From Mesodorylaimus sp. YZB2_4 (lineage: Eukaryota > Nematoda > Enoplea > Dorylaimida > Dorylaimidae), in contig JASANH010000479.1 in the NCBI GenBank assembly GCA_030248295.1, positions 124,001-188,000 of the forward strand: 64,000 bases of DNA, read 5' to 3'. The notes beneath the pieces were generated by a model, which was not told where the DNA came from, ran no database searches, and saw nothing but the letters and a program-made list of their open reading frames with translations. The position numbers were made by a program, and so were the translations under genes. Numbering within the stretch: position 1 is the stretch's first letter; each line of letters opens with the position of its first letter. Below are positions 23,650 to 33,603 of the stretch, piece by piece.

Positions 23650-23802
23650 CTGGGGGCTATGGTGAACTGGGGACTATGGTGAACTGGGGACTATGGTGAA
23701 CTGGGGACTATGGTGAGCTGGGGACTATGGTGAACTGGGGAATATGGTGAACTGGGGACTATGGTGAACTGGGGAATATGGTGAGCTGGGGACTATGGTG
23801 AA
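23650..23802. repeat. 17-bp minisatellite, about nine copies
   Basis: Units of CTGGGGACTATGGTGAA, with single-base variants GGGGGCT, GGGGAAT and GTGAGCT, run head to tail. No open frame of interest is carried. Confidence 0.95.
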
Positions 23803-23985
23803 AGCTGCTGAAAGGCTGCTTCTAAAAGCTGCTTCTCTTTTGAATAAAACCTCAGACTCACTATCAGACTAAAGAAATAATGCGTTAAAATTGTGGTGAA
23901 TAATCAAGAAATTTTAATCAAAGACGAGGTAATCATTATTAGGTTCCCGATAATGTTGCTGGTGTAATTGGCATTTCAGTATACA

Positions 23986-24155
23986 GTCATGTCATGTCAT
24001 ACTTTATCCGTAGCCAAGCGCTATACAGCGCACTCGAGGGCTAAGGAACACATATGTGACATTCATTTTGTACCGAGGCGGGAGTCGAACTGTCCCTGTA
24101 AGAGCGCGCCCAGCGTGAGAGGCAGAGCTAGGCTGACCCGCTAGACCACGACCCC
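23986..24155 (-). mobile_element. tRNA-derived SINE, copy 1
   Basis: Read on the minus strand: a tRNA-like head with A box (GTGGTCTAGCGGGTC) and B box (AGTTCGACTCCC), then a unique body CCTTAGCCCTCGAGTGCGCT...GGCTACGGATAAAGTATGACA, ending in a (GACAT)n tail. A second copy is at 54435-54610. The boxes are RNA polymerase III internal promoter elements. The T-arm and A-box spacing, and the body and tail after the head, rule out a functional tRNA gene. Confidence 0.85.
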
Positions 24156-24429
24156 AGTGTGACAGTAACCCTAGAACAGTAGCAGTAAGAACTCGTTTTA
24201 TGAGTAGAACCGTAAAATCCTCGTCGTCGTTGCCCACCACACCAAAAACACTATAGAAAAAACAAGGCATTAAGCTTAATATCTAATAACTCTTTAATAA
24301 CTTCCTACAATTATACACTGTGACAGGAGCGCTCGAATCCAAAAGAAACGTTATTTCTTATCAGACCGTCGCTAGCTCCAGAAAATAGCCGCTTTTTCTT
24401 TATTATAGATTCTTTCTCTTTTCACGAGC

Positions 24430-26196
24430 TGCAACATTTGAAGAAAAACAGTGCCCGAGGGAATGACAGTTTCGCTTCATCGACTCTTCGAAAGATCGCC
24501 TCATCCATCGCTGCGCCGATGACGGCCTTATTCAATAGATCGATAATAGAAGAGGAATTTCCATCGCAATAGAAACTGGCCAAGGTCATGCCTATAACAA
24601 AGCAAGGTGACAAGTCGAGTGTGGCCAACTTTCGACCAATCTCTTTGTTGCCAATAATGTACAAGATTTTGGACAGGCACGTTGACCGTCTTCTTCGTCA
24701 GCATATCACATTGTCAGAAAATCAGCATGGTTTCAGTAAGCGAAGATCAACCACTGGAGCTCTGATTAATTGTACGCAAAGTATCCATAATTGGCTCAGT
24801 CAGAAGACATATGGTATGGTAACTGGCATCTTCTTGGACGTGCAGAAAGCATTTGACCGAGCTCCGCATCTACTGCGCACGCTGCAATCCCAGCATCGAG
24901 TTCCCGACAAATTAACCGCAGGATTTATTCGTTTTTGAAAGATCGTCAACAGTATGTTAGTGTGAAAGACTTGCATCCAGGCGGGAACGGGTGGTATCTG
25001 GCGTACCACAAGGGAGCGTGCTTGGCCCTCTTTTATTCATTTCGTTCATTGACCCGTTATTGCTAGCCTTTTCATTGAAATTCCCTGAGTTTCGACTCCA
25101 GTGTTACGCGGACGATACATGCTTACTCGTCCCATTGCCTTCTATGGAGCGCGCGGAAAGTTCGATTCAGCCAGCTCTGGACTTTTTGTGCGCCTGGTTT
25201 CACTCGTATGGTCTGGATTTCAATGTATCGAAAAGTCAGGCCATTGCGTTTCGGCACAGCCGTACAACCTTCGACCGAATGCCTTCATGGACCCTTGATG
25301 GACAGCGTCTTGTTTTCGTTGATGAAGTCACTTATTTGGGGATCACAATGTCGGCGGACATGAAATTTTCTGAGCATGTGGCGAAAATTTCTTCTACATA
25401 GTGCATGGAGAATGTTGGGTGCACTTCGTCGCAAAATTGGTCGGAGCGCATCTCCTCACGTCCTTGAAGCGGTGTACTCGGCTTGTATTCGATCCAAATT
25501 GGAATACGCCTGTCAGGCATGGGATCCGATTTTGAAGGTGCCCAGAATTTGGAACGTGCCAAGAGATACGCTCTCCGTCTGTAACCCTGCATCGTAACCC
25601 TGCATCTGCGTGATGCAGGGTTCGTCTCTACCGGTTTGAACCGCCCGGCACGGGATGCCTTAGGTGCAACCTGTGTTTACTTCCTTCGCTCGTCCTCTCT
25701 CTGTTAGGACAAGGACAGCAAGCCTGGATCTAATCTAGACTAGTCTTATCGTTAGTATTGATTCCCGGTGCTCCCTAGGCTCAACGTGGCCTTGTGGACG
25801 ATTGCTCGTCAGTCCGTCTACGTATCTCGTCACGAGCGGTTGGGTATCTCCTGACCGCCTCTCCCCTATTCCAGCGCTCGCCCCTTGGGTAGTCTCATAC
25901 ATGTTGAGTGTCCGCCCGTCGGCCTAGTAAAGGTCTATCGTTACTAGTTGTCCGTTTCGGTAGGGACCGCGCAGGGTGATTCGAACCGCGTACGCGTGTA
26001 GGTACATCCACCCATAGACGGGAGGAGTATCACACGTCTTATCATCAACGTTTGGTCAAGTTTATCAGCTGTGGGATAGCAGCCTTTGGCTCGGAGGCGA
26101 CAGGAACTGATTTTCTTGATTTTTTTGAACTGAACAGTTTCATTAATTTTATCATGGTAGGCACGTTTATCCGAATGCTCGTTTCAGACATGTATG
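24430..26196 (+). mobile_element. LINE reverse transcriptase fragment, interrupted by a solo LTR
   Basis: Plus-strand reading with stops and frame changes: SSIAAPMTALFN and PITKQGDKSSVANFRPISLL, then ENQHGFSKRRSTTGALIN, GIFLDVQKAFD, GVPQGSVLGPLLF, the catalytic CYADDT, VTYLGITMSADMKFSEH and YSACIRSKLEYACQAWDP. These are reverse-transcriptase motifs 0-7 and the thumb of a CR1/Jockey-like LINE. The 3' part resumes at 26035 after the solo LTR and fades out near 26196. It lacks the endonuclease and has an in-frame TAG replacing a Trp near 24574. A close relative is at 36270-36740 on the other strand. Confidence 0.9.
25580..26034 (+). mobile_element. Solo LTR, 455 bp, nested in the LINE
   Basis: Begins TGTAACCCTGCAT and ends GAGTATCACA (TG...CA), flanked by the 4-bp target duplication CGTC (25576-25579 and 26035-26038). 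Removing it and one CGTC restores the LINE text CTCCGTCTTATCATCAACG found intact in the copy at 36.4 kb. A short tandem (GTAACCCTGCATC twice) and a hairpin (CCCTGCATC-TGCGT-GATGCAGGG) mark its 5' end. No internal retroelement sequence remains, as expected after LTR-LTR recombination. Strand is nominal. Confidence 0.9.
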
Positions 26197-27075
26197 GGAG
26201 GGAGCCTGGTAGGAGGATGAGTGAAAGAGTGAACAAAGAACAAAGAGTTTTTACATGAAAATAGCACTTCGACCAAGGCTTTTGAGCAGTGCTGTGAACA
26301 TTCGACCGTTATTTTATGGAACAAATTGGTGTGGACATACAGCACTGATGTTTTTAGACAGGGTCTTTCGAGTGCCGCTTTGTAGTGTGTTCTTTGACTA
26401 AGCTGCTTATGCTATATTTCCTGTTTGTCCCACGATCTCAGTGCGCTGAAGCGTTCACGTGAGGAATAAACAGTTTCAGTGACAGCGTTTGGTGATGTGG
26501 TAAAACATGAAGATGAACAAAATCTACGAGTGGCTCACAGGCGTACAGGTGCTGAATATTTGCAAGCGAAACATTAAGGCGCGTAATTCGAATTGAGCCC
26601 GCGAGTTACTTCTCTCACGCTGATAATGCGGCCCACTACACAAGCGAAACAGAAACCAGTCCAGCTCATTCCCTGCTGGAGGAGTCAACTCTATGATCTG
26701 ATCTGATTTATTCCCCAGCGAAATGCAGTTGCGCACTAAAGTGCGGGGCACATGAACATACAGTACCGTATAACAATAAGTGGAAAATAAAAAGAACGTA
26801 ATATGTCGATCATTTTCAAAACAGAAAAGATTTCCTGAACTTTCCATATGACAATAACCTTTTTTCTTCATCGACCGCAGAGAAGAAAAAAGTTTTTGTG
26901 GAATCGAATTTCATAAAATAACTGACGAGTGCTCGAATGATTGTTCGAAACCAATACTGCCTCTAATCACAGAAGCCCAGAAACCTACTTGAGAATTTAA
27001 CCTATTCCTAATCTTGTACTGTACCTGTGCACATGAGGGCCAGAGTCCTGCCTCATTATCGACCTACTGTACATA
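26197..27075. other. Intergenic
   Basis: No gene recognised; three TACTGTA/TACAGTA words (near 26759, 27014, 27062). An open frame on the minus strand at 26524-26871 has no family pattern. Confidence 0.35.
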
Positions 27076-27077
27076 CG

Positions 27078-27480
27078 TGCCGCCTTGGTGGTTTAGCGGT
27101 GAAAAGCGTGTGTCATAGTTTGCTTGGCAGAGCTGGAAATCGGTCGGCCGCGAGTTCAACTCTGGCCGTCTGAGAACTTGGTGAAGTTCTCTGTGCGCCT
27201 TGCACGCTTGGCGGTGTGTGACTCACCCTTCATCCCTCCGGGGTCGACAAACGAGAAGAGGCCTTATGGGGCGGGAGGCTCTCGAATCCGGGTTCAATCA
27301 TGGGGCATGGGCTGGGTATGTTTGCCCCACGGCGTAACCACCGACATTGCGGGGTTGCGACTGACACGCGCCCTTGCCCGGCATGCATCCTGGATTCACT
27401 TAGTCGATGGCATGATAGGGTCAACTAACAAGCCCCCTAGCCCGCGGGTGAAGGGCCAAAAATCGACCCTCCCCTAAACC
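27078..27480 (+). repeat. Possible SINE with tRNA-like head
   Basis: CCTTGGTGGTTTAGCGGTGAA resembles a polymerase III A box and GCGAGTTCAACTCTGG, about 65 bases on, a B box. The following ~320 bases are GC-rich, unlike the flanks, and end in GATGAGTAAAAAAAACC. A second copy in this window, which would prove a SINE, was not found, so this is only a candidate. Confidence 0.35.
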
Positions 27481-28052
27481 GTCCAGGATGAGTAAAAAAA
27501 ACCTACTGTACGTTAAACGATCATGAAATCAGCCCCCTACTGTATACAATGATGAATGGCTAGCTAGCTGCCAGCTACCAATGCTTTCAACCTTTCATTT
27601 AGCTCGAGAGGTGAAACCTCTGTGACTCAGCCTAAGCATTTCGGCGGCCGCCTGTGGAGCGGTGGTAATAATCTAGTTTTCGGAGGGACCTGAACATTGC
27701 TGGAGATAATGGGTTTTCGAGGCTCGCTCATAGCATGAAACGTAAACGAGCTCTGGTTAAAATAGCTTTTATGGAAGCAGAGCTGTATCTGGCTCCAGCA
27801 ATTTGCCCCACTGTACGTCTAGAGTACTTGATCGTGCTCTATACTGTTAATTGACTAGAATATTTTTCAGAAGTGGTCTTGCAAGATACGTTTGGTAAGA
27901 CTTTTTGCGCCTCTAGCTGAAAGCACAGGCATCCTACATAAACTACGTTTAAGCTTGCTTTATTTGTTGTGGTCAAAACTTGATGCAGAAAAGCGTATTT
28001 CCGAATTCAAGAGGTGTAGTAAATTATTTGCTTTTCTTATTACAGATAGAAA
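27481..28052. other. Intergenic upstream of the repeat-protein gene
   Basis: TACTGTA words near 27505 and 27537. TTTTCTTATTACAG at 28032-28045, eight bases before the next ATG, is a good splice acceptor, so an untranslated first exon of the repeat-protein gene may lie here. Confidence 0.4.
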
Positions 28053-29507
28053 ATGAAACCTTCGACATGTTTAGTGTTATACTCAATCATTCTTGCGAAG
28101 AGCTATTTCTTAGTTTCTGGCAACGATGGTGATAATAATTCAAACAAATATGTGCACGACATCAACGACGTATACAGAATTGGTCATATCAAGCCCCCAA
28201 CTGACGAACCACGATTGATCTACTATTTACTTGGACCAAATGAAACGCCTGGTTTCAAGCTCATCAAACCCCCAACTGAGGACACTACCCACATCGACTA
28301 CCCAATCGACCTGAATGACCTGTTCGATGGTAACCTCATCAAACCCCCAACTGAGGACACTACCCACATCGACTACCCAATCGACCTGAATGACCTGTTC
28401 GATGGCAACATTATCAGGCCCCCAATTGAGGACACCAACCACATCGACTACCCAATCGACCTGAATGACCTGTTCGATGGTAACCTCATCAAACCCCCAA
28501 TTGAGGACACCAACCACATCGACTACCCAATCGACCTGAATGACCTGTTCGATGGCAACATTATCAGGCCCCCAATTGAGGACACCAACCACATCGACTA
28601 CCCAATCGACCTGAATGACCTGTTCGATGGCAACATTATCAGGCCCCCAATTGAGGACACCAACCACATCGACTACCCAATCGACCAGAATGACCTGTTC
28701 GATGGTAACCTCATCAAACCCCCAACTGAGGACACTACCCACATCGACTACCCAATCGACCTGAATGACCTGTTCGATGGTAACCTCATCAAACCCCCGA
28801 ATGAGGACACTACCCACATCGACTACCCAATCGACCTGAATGACCTGTTCGATGGTAACCTCATCAAACCCCCAACTGAGGACACTACCCACATCGACTA
28901 CCCAATCGACCTGAATGACCTGTTCGATGGTAACCTCATCAAACCCCCGAATGAGGACACTACCCACATCGACTACCCAATCGACCTGAATGACCTGTTC
29001 GATGGTAACCTCATCAAACCCCCAACTGAGGACACTACCCACATCGACTACCCAATCGACCTGAATGACCTGTTCGATGGTAACCTCATCAAACCCCCAA
29101 CTGAGGACACTACCCACATCGACTACCCAATCGACCTGAATGACCTGTTCGATGGTAACCTCATCAAACCCCCAAATGAGGACACTACCCACATCGACTA
29201 CCCAATCGACCTGCATGACCTGTTCGATGGTAACCTCATCAAACCCCCAAATGAGGACACTACCCACATCGACTACCCAATCGACCTGAATGACCTGTTC
29301 GATGGTAACCTCATCAAACCCCCAACTGAGGACACTACCCACATCGACTACCCAATCGACCTGAATGACCTGTTCGATGGTAACCTCATCAAACCCCCAA
29401 CTGAGGACACTACCCACATCGACTACCCAATCGACCTGGATGATGTAGTCAGCTTCATTCTAATCAAGCCCAGACCTAGAACACAGGCATATCTTCCAAA
29501 CATATGA
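28053..29507 (+). CDS. Secreted acidic protein of sixteen 25-residue tandem repeats
   Basis: 484 residues, not a family I recognise. Residues 1-24 are a signal peptide ending near VSG-N. A degenerate N-terminal unit (NDVYRIGHIKPPTDE, then LGPNETPGFK) is followed from residue 70 by sixteen repeats. The consensus is LIKPPTEDTTHIDYPIDLND plus LFDGN; the last unit is cut short and runs into a basic tail (KPRPRTQAY). Each unit carries six Asp/Glu against one Lys, so the mature protein is strongly acidic. There is no Cys in the repeats. It was probably exported as an extended or solenoid polymer, for example matrix, cuticle, mucus or adhesive; that is inference. A splice acceptor eight bases upstream of ATG suggests an intron in the 5' leader. 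The opposite strand is also open across the array, because 75 is divisible by three; that is a shadow. Confidence 0.85.
   Translation: MKPSTCLVLYSIILAKSYFLVSGNDGDNNSNKYVHDINDVYRIGHIKPPTDEPRLIYYLLGPNETPGFKLIKPPTEDTTHIDYPIDLNDLFDGNLIKPPTEDTTHIDYPIDLNDLFDGNIIRPPIEDTNHIDYPIDLNDLFDGNLIKPPIEDTNHIDYPIDLNDLFDGNIIRPPIEDTNHIDYPIDLNDLFDGNIIRPPIEDTNHIDYPIDQNDLFDGNLIKPPTEDTTHIDYPIDLNDLFDGNLIKPPNEDTTHIDYPIDLNDLFDGNLIKPPTEDTTHIDYPIDLNDLFDGNLIKPPNEDTTHIDYPIDLNDLFDGNLIKPPTEDTTHIDYPIDLNDLFDGNLIKPPTEDTTHIDYPIDLNDLFDGNLIKPPNEDTTHIDYPIDLHDLFDGNLIKPPNEDTTHIDYPIDLNDLFDGNLIKPPTEDTTHIDYPIDLNDLFDGNLIKPPTEDTTHIDYPIDLDDVVSFILIKPRPRTQAYLPNI
28260..29438 (+). repeat. 75-bp coding tandem array (15 full units plus a partial)
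   Basis: Units are almost identical in DNA. Variants fall in blocks: units 3-6 carry IEDTN (three with IIRPP), while 1-2 and 7-16 carry EDTT with T or N at the seventh position. Units 7-10 alternate T,N,T,N, indicating duplication of two-unit (150-bp) blocks. Confidence 0.97.
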
Positions 29508-30140
29508 CCCAAACGACCTACTCAACTTGTATTCCATGAAGTAAACTGGTTTTTTTTATCATCCCTACCTCCTTCTTGGCTTATGTTCAACTCCTGAAGG
29601 CTCAATGTCGGTCATTTTGAGCTCATTCCTAATCGATTTTTCTCCATTTTTATCGGCTTCTTTAATGTTACTTTTTTTATTTCTGATTGGCATTCTCATA
29701 GGGCAGTTTCAAAGCGTAAAATGAGTATGTACCTACCTGCCTTTTTCTACACCATGTCTGACAAACGTTCAGTGACTCTGTTAAGAAACAAGACAGGCGA
29801 GCCCTTACGTATCACCTAACTTGTTCAATTGAAATGAACCCTGATTATCAGTACAACTTTTCTTTGCGGCATGATTCATTGATAATGAAAGTGGTGAGTT
29901 CACGTTAGGTGCAGGTTTGCCGGGATTTTCAACCAGTTTAGCTGTCAAACAATGGGGCTTTTGGCAATGTTGGCAAGCAAAACTCACATTGCGCTCAAAC
30001 CATCTTTCTCATCAAAGCAATGTCACTAATGCCCCATTCTGTATGGTAAAACTACGCGCTACGCATTTTTGCTTATTTCTAGCATTCAGTTACAAAGCAG
30101 GGGGTTCACTAACGTGCGGTATGTCTGTGTGCCCGCGTGT
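29508..30140. other. Intergenic
   Basis: 3' flank of the repeat-protein gene; T-rich, with no gene recognised. Confidence 0.35.
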
Positions 30141-30428
30141 ATGTTTCCTATCTTCTCTCTGCTACTGATTGTGGCTTTGGTGAATGGATTTGGCTTTCGT
30201 CAGCACTTTGTTTCCATGCTGGGAGCTACCAAGCAAACGTTTGCTCATCAACTGACAAGCTTAAATCAACATGTTCCTCAAATATCTTCAAATGTATTCA
30301 TGAGAGCATGCGAGGGGAGACATGAAGCTTACGTGTGCACAGTTCGACAGCTCGCCTGCAAATTGCAAATGGAGCTACACTCAAAAGGAAGAGTAATGAC
30401 CAACTACATCATTAATTCGACCCTATGA
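30141..30428 (+). CDS. Candidate small secreted protein, 95 residues
   Basis: From the ATG at 30141 the frame begins MFPIFSLLLIVALVNGFG, a textbook signal peptide, followed by a 77-residue mature part with three Cys (ACEGRHEAYVC, LACK) and a C-terminal potential N-glycosylation site (NST). There is no dibasic-flanked peptide and no family match I know. It lies between the repeat protein and CAP2. Evidence is only the signal peptide and an uninterrupted frame, so it may be chance or one exon of a longer gene. Confidence 0.35.
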   Translation: MFPIFSLLLIVALVNGFGFRQHFVSMLGATKQTFAHQLTSLNQHVPQISSNVFMRACEGRHEAYVCTVRQLACKLQMELHSKGRVMTNYIINSTL

Positions 30429-30610
30429 AATTTTAAAAAATCCATCGCCAAAACGAAGGAAACAGCTCAAATGCAGACCTGCACCAAACAACTGCAGCTC
30501 ATATTCTAATCTATCCGAGCAAGCCACTCCTACAATGTAAGCTACCAGCATATTCTAATTTCTACCGAACTTGTTCGTTTGCCCGTCACATGGTCAGGTC
30601 GTAGGGTTGA

Positions 30611-31916
30611 CTATCCTTGCACTAAAAAGGGGCCTTCGAGCCAGATTATTATAACCGCTAAAGCAACGCCATAAACTTACCGCACAGCTGATCAGCATCA
30701 GCCACTTGCCCTGGATATTTGGTGCTGTATTCGGAACCTGGATCACCAGCGACGTACGGCTGCTCGCCTTCGTAGTTGCCAGATGGACCATACTCGCAAG
30801 CCACCCAGTACCAAGTCTTCCCATTCCGCAAGCACTTGGCCATTCCGCACCCAATAGCGGCCGAGTCGGCCCACACGACCTGTGAAAAATGGGGTCAAAC
30901 ACCAACAAGCAAGTCCGTGATCGTCGCCTACCTGAGTGTAATGCCCGCACTTTGTACCGGGGGCACACGTGTTTCCAGCTGAATCATAGTTCGGTTTTTC
31001 CGTCATCCACTTGTCTACAGCGGCTTTTGGATTCGGTTTGCTGCAGCAGCCCATGTACAGGTTCTCACCAACGCTATCGAATCCGGGGTGCTTGTGCCTT
31101 CCGTGTGACCAACCGTGCACTTTGCAGCTTCAGTTTCACCAAGTGCTTGTAAATCAGCGTTCCATTTCTAAAAATGCCGTGATGGCTAAGCCTTGCTAGC
31201 AACTCATTCATATCACTCTGCCAGAAGCTGGCATCAAGAACGCAAACTGAAAAAAAACCAAATCCTGTCGTCGATCCAAAAGATTAATTTTTCGCTAGTT
31301 TTTTACATGACGCCGAAGACCGCTGCTCTGGTGAGGCTCATGCTTTTTTTGTTCTGTGAATGCGCAGAAAGCTCCCGCGACGACTCCAAATACTTTAACT
31401 GTTTCATTGTTCGTGCATATACTGTACGTAACTACTGTATATGATTCGGAAGTCATCTGATCATCTTTGGACAAGCTATTTGTACCCTTTCTTGCTTCAG
31501 CCGAAGGGATTATTGCTTGGAACCTTCGACTTACACCGTTGGTGAAACATCAGAGGTAAATTTCTGATTCAGGGGATCGTACCGTGAAGGCTGAAGTTTT
31601 TGCACTGATTTACTTCCTAGCACAATTCCTAGCTTTCTGGAGATTTTATGGGACGGCTAGACGGAAACAGCAGCCCCTCCCCAAGAACCCAAACTACCTG
31701 AAAGTTGGGATTGGGTTTAGGGTCTTCTTTTTCGAACTGGTTACACATGCCACTTACTAGTTTTTGCATGGCAGTCGCCCCTTCAGCCTTGCGGTAGTTG
31801 TTGTGGACGTCCACAAAGGCTTGCTTTTCAGCGTCACTAAAAGGGACCACATCGCCGCCGCTAGTGAGCGATGCACAGGCCGTGATAACAATCAGACAGA
31901 GAGTAGTGAATGCCAT
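30611..31916 (-). CDS. Secreted CAP/SCP-family protein 2, with a one-base frameshift
   Basis: Exons 31758-31916, 30932-31167 and 30681-30879, plus a probable short last exon 30611-30621 (acceptor TTTTTAG, stop TAG). A signal peptide covers residues 1-20. CAP motifs are FVDVHNNYR, KWNADLQALGETEAAKC, VGENLYMG, GHYTQVVWADSAAIGCGMAKC and YVACEYGPSGNYEG-like text. Exon 2 has 236 bases, one short of a codon multiple. The frame that gives the expected start (to CTVGH) and the one that gives HKHPGFDSVGEN differ by one base near 31080-31105. This is either a real single-base deletion, making it a pseudogene or null allele, or an assembly error. Other splice sites are intact. It is close in plan to CAP1 but lacks its Cys-rich tail. 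Confidence 0.75.
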
Positions 31917-32090
31917 TGTATTGCAGGTCTAACATATCAAAAAACTCGAGCATGACCTTTGCTAACATTGTTACCAAACCAAAACAGTCTCACTTCGTGA
32001 AAAGTCGCCCAGTCAGTTCCTAGTTCAATCTTGACGATAACGTAGAGATGTCGAGAGCAGGCGTATAGTTCTCTCGCAGCAAATGGGAGT

Positions 32091-32098
32091 TTATATAC
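32091..32098 (-). promoter_or_regulatory. TATA box candidate for CAP2
   Basis: Minus-strand ATGTATATAAACTCCC about 180 bases upstream of the CAP2 start codon, implying a leader of about 150 bases or an untranslated first exon. Confidence 0.4.
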
Positions 32099-33603
32099 AT
32101 AGTTGCAGGACGAACTGGTCTAACGAGCAATCATCAATCGTCGTCCTGGATGTCACCGAAATAACAGTATTGGAGGGTTATTACGACCAATCTTCGGTAT
32201 TTGCCCATTCCACGAAACGCAGCCGAGTCGCTAGCTGCAGTCTAGATAATCAGCATAAATCATAGGTTCAATATAAGCCAGGTATAATATTAGTATAAGC
32301 CTAAGCCAGAGCCGAAGCCGAAGCCGAAATGCAATACAGTATAATGAGCTTTGATTACTAGAACAAAATGGATTGATGCGCATCGCTGTTTATCAATGCC
32401 AAAGTTTTATCTATAGATAGGGCAAAAAATATGTTTATGAGCTTTTTGATTTGCGGAGATACAGCTGGAAAACCTGATTTAAAATGAGCCTCGCTGGCGG
32501 GCTCATTCGACCTGGAGCCAGCCAGAAAGGCGCATTTTAAATGCAGTGCAGAAGTGCAGAATCGGACTCAATTTCTTTGACTGCTCAATGCGAATTCTGC
32601 AGCTTCGTGCTCAGAACAAGCTGCGCTGGATGGAAACGTGACGCCGATTTTTTGAACAGGACTCTGGATTATGGATTAGTCTGCCTTATTTCTGGTTCGC
32701 TTTTCTTGGCGCTTCTCTATCGCCTTCTATAAGATATGCGAAAAATTGTCCTTCCATCACTCTTACTTTCTTACGATGATGATATACTGTAGCTTATTTC
32801 ACCTATGTATAGTTACCACACGAAAAAAGGGTTCTAAAATTTATGCATATAGTTGACCAAATGCGACTGGCTCTGATTTTAATCGAGTGAAAACGTCGAG
32901 ACAGGTAGTACGAGCTAGGCAGTCCCACGAATAGCGGGAACCCGAAAATCACACAGGTGGGCAAGGTTTTTTGAGGTGTACCATACGAAGTAAGGGAGGC
33001 GATTCTCCCAAGGTCCATGCCTTTTAATATAATAATCACGGTCACAGTTTTTGCGATATGCATAATATTTCTGAGCATGATTAAGGTAGGCAGTGAGTAA
33101 CGGGTCTTAGTGGGATGGCTTCTTTGAGTCTTTTTATGCAGATTACTCGGGTGAATGCACTGTGACGACAACCTACTGTAAAATTTGCGGCTTTTTGTAT
33201 TTGGCGACTTCGGCAGAAAGAGTCAGACTCATTCAGCGTCTGTGGAGGGATGTGATCACGGCTTCTCTTATTTCAGCTCAGCTACAATTTTTAGGATGGT
33301 GTCTAAAGTGAATATGTAGCAAAGATTTGAAGCAGGATGGTTTCCACCTTAGGCCAGAGTGCATGACAATTCGTTCTTTCATTTTTTTGACATGAGAAGA
33401 CTGGAAAGCTTCCCACGTCAATAGAATACTGCAAATTTTGGGTTCCTGAGAAATGGCCGTGTCCAGGCCGCGCTTGACCCACACTGTATATGTATGGTGT
33501 GCGCGACAATGTATGAGGCAAAGTATTCAATACATTCCCCTGATTCAGGATTCAAAATTCAGAGGTGCTTCAGAAAAATTCGGTGTGTAGGCTGAAATGA
33601 CGG
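32099..33603. other. Intergenic
   Basis: No gene supported. A small AGCCGAAGCC repeat (GAGCCGAAGCCGAAGCCGAAA) is near 32310. A 122-codon minus-strand frame at 32803-33171 shows no family pattern. Confidence 0.35.

Noticed and set aside
24060..24155. Functional tRNA gene
   Set aside because: It has A and B boxes but no proper acceptor stem or CCA-side pairing, and the same unique body and tail recur at 54.4 kb; it is a SINE.
28227..29417. 396-codon open frame antisense to the repeat-protein gene
   Set aside because: The 75-bp unit is a multiple of three and happens to lack stops in that frame, so the openness is repeated, not independent evidence; the sense strand has the signal peptide and non-repeat ends.
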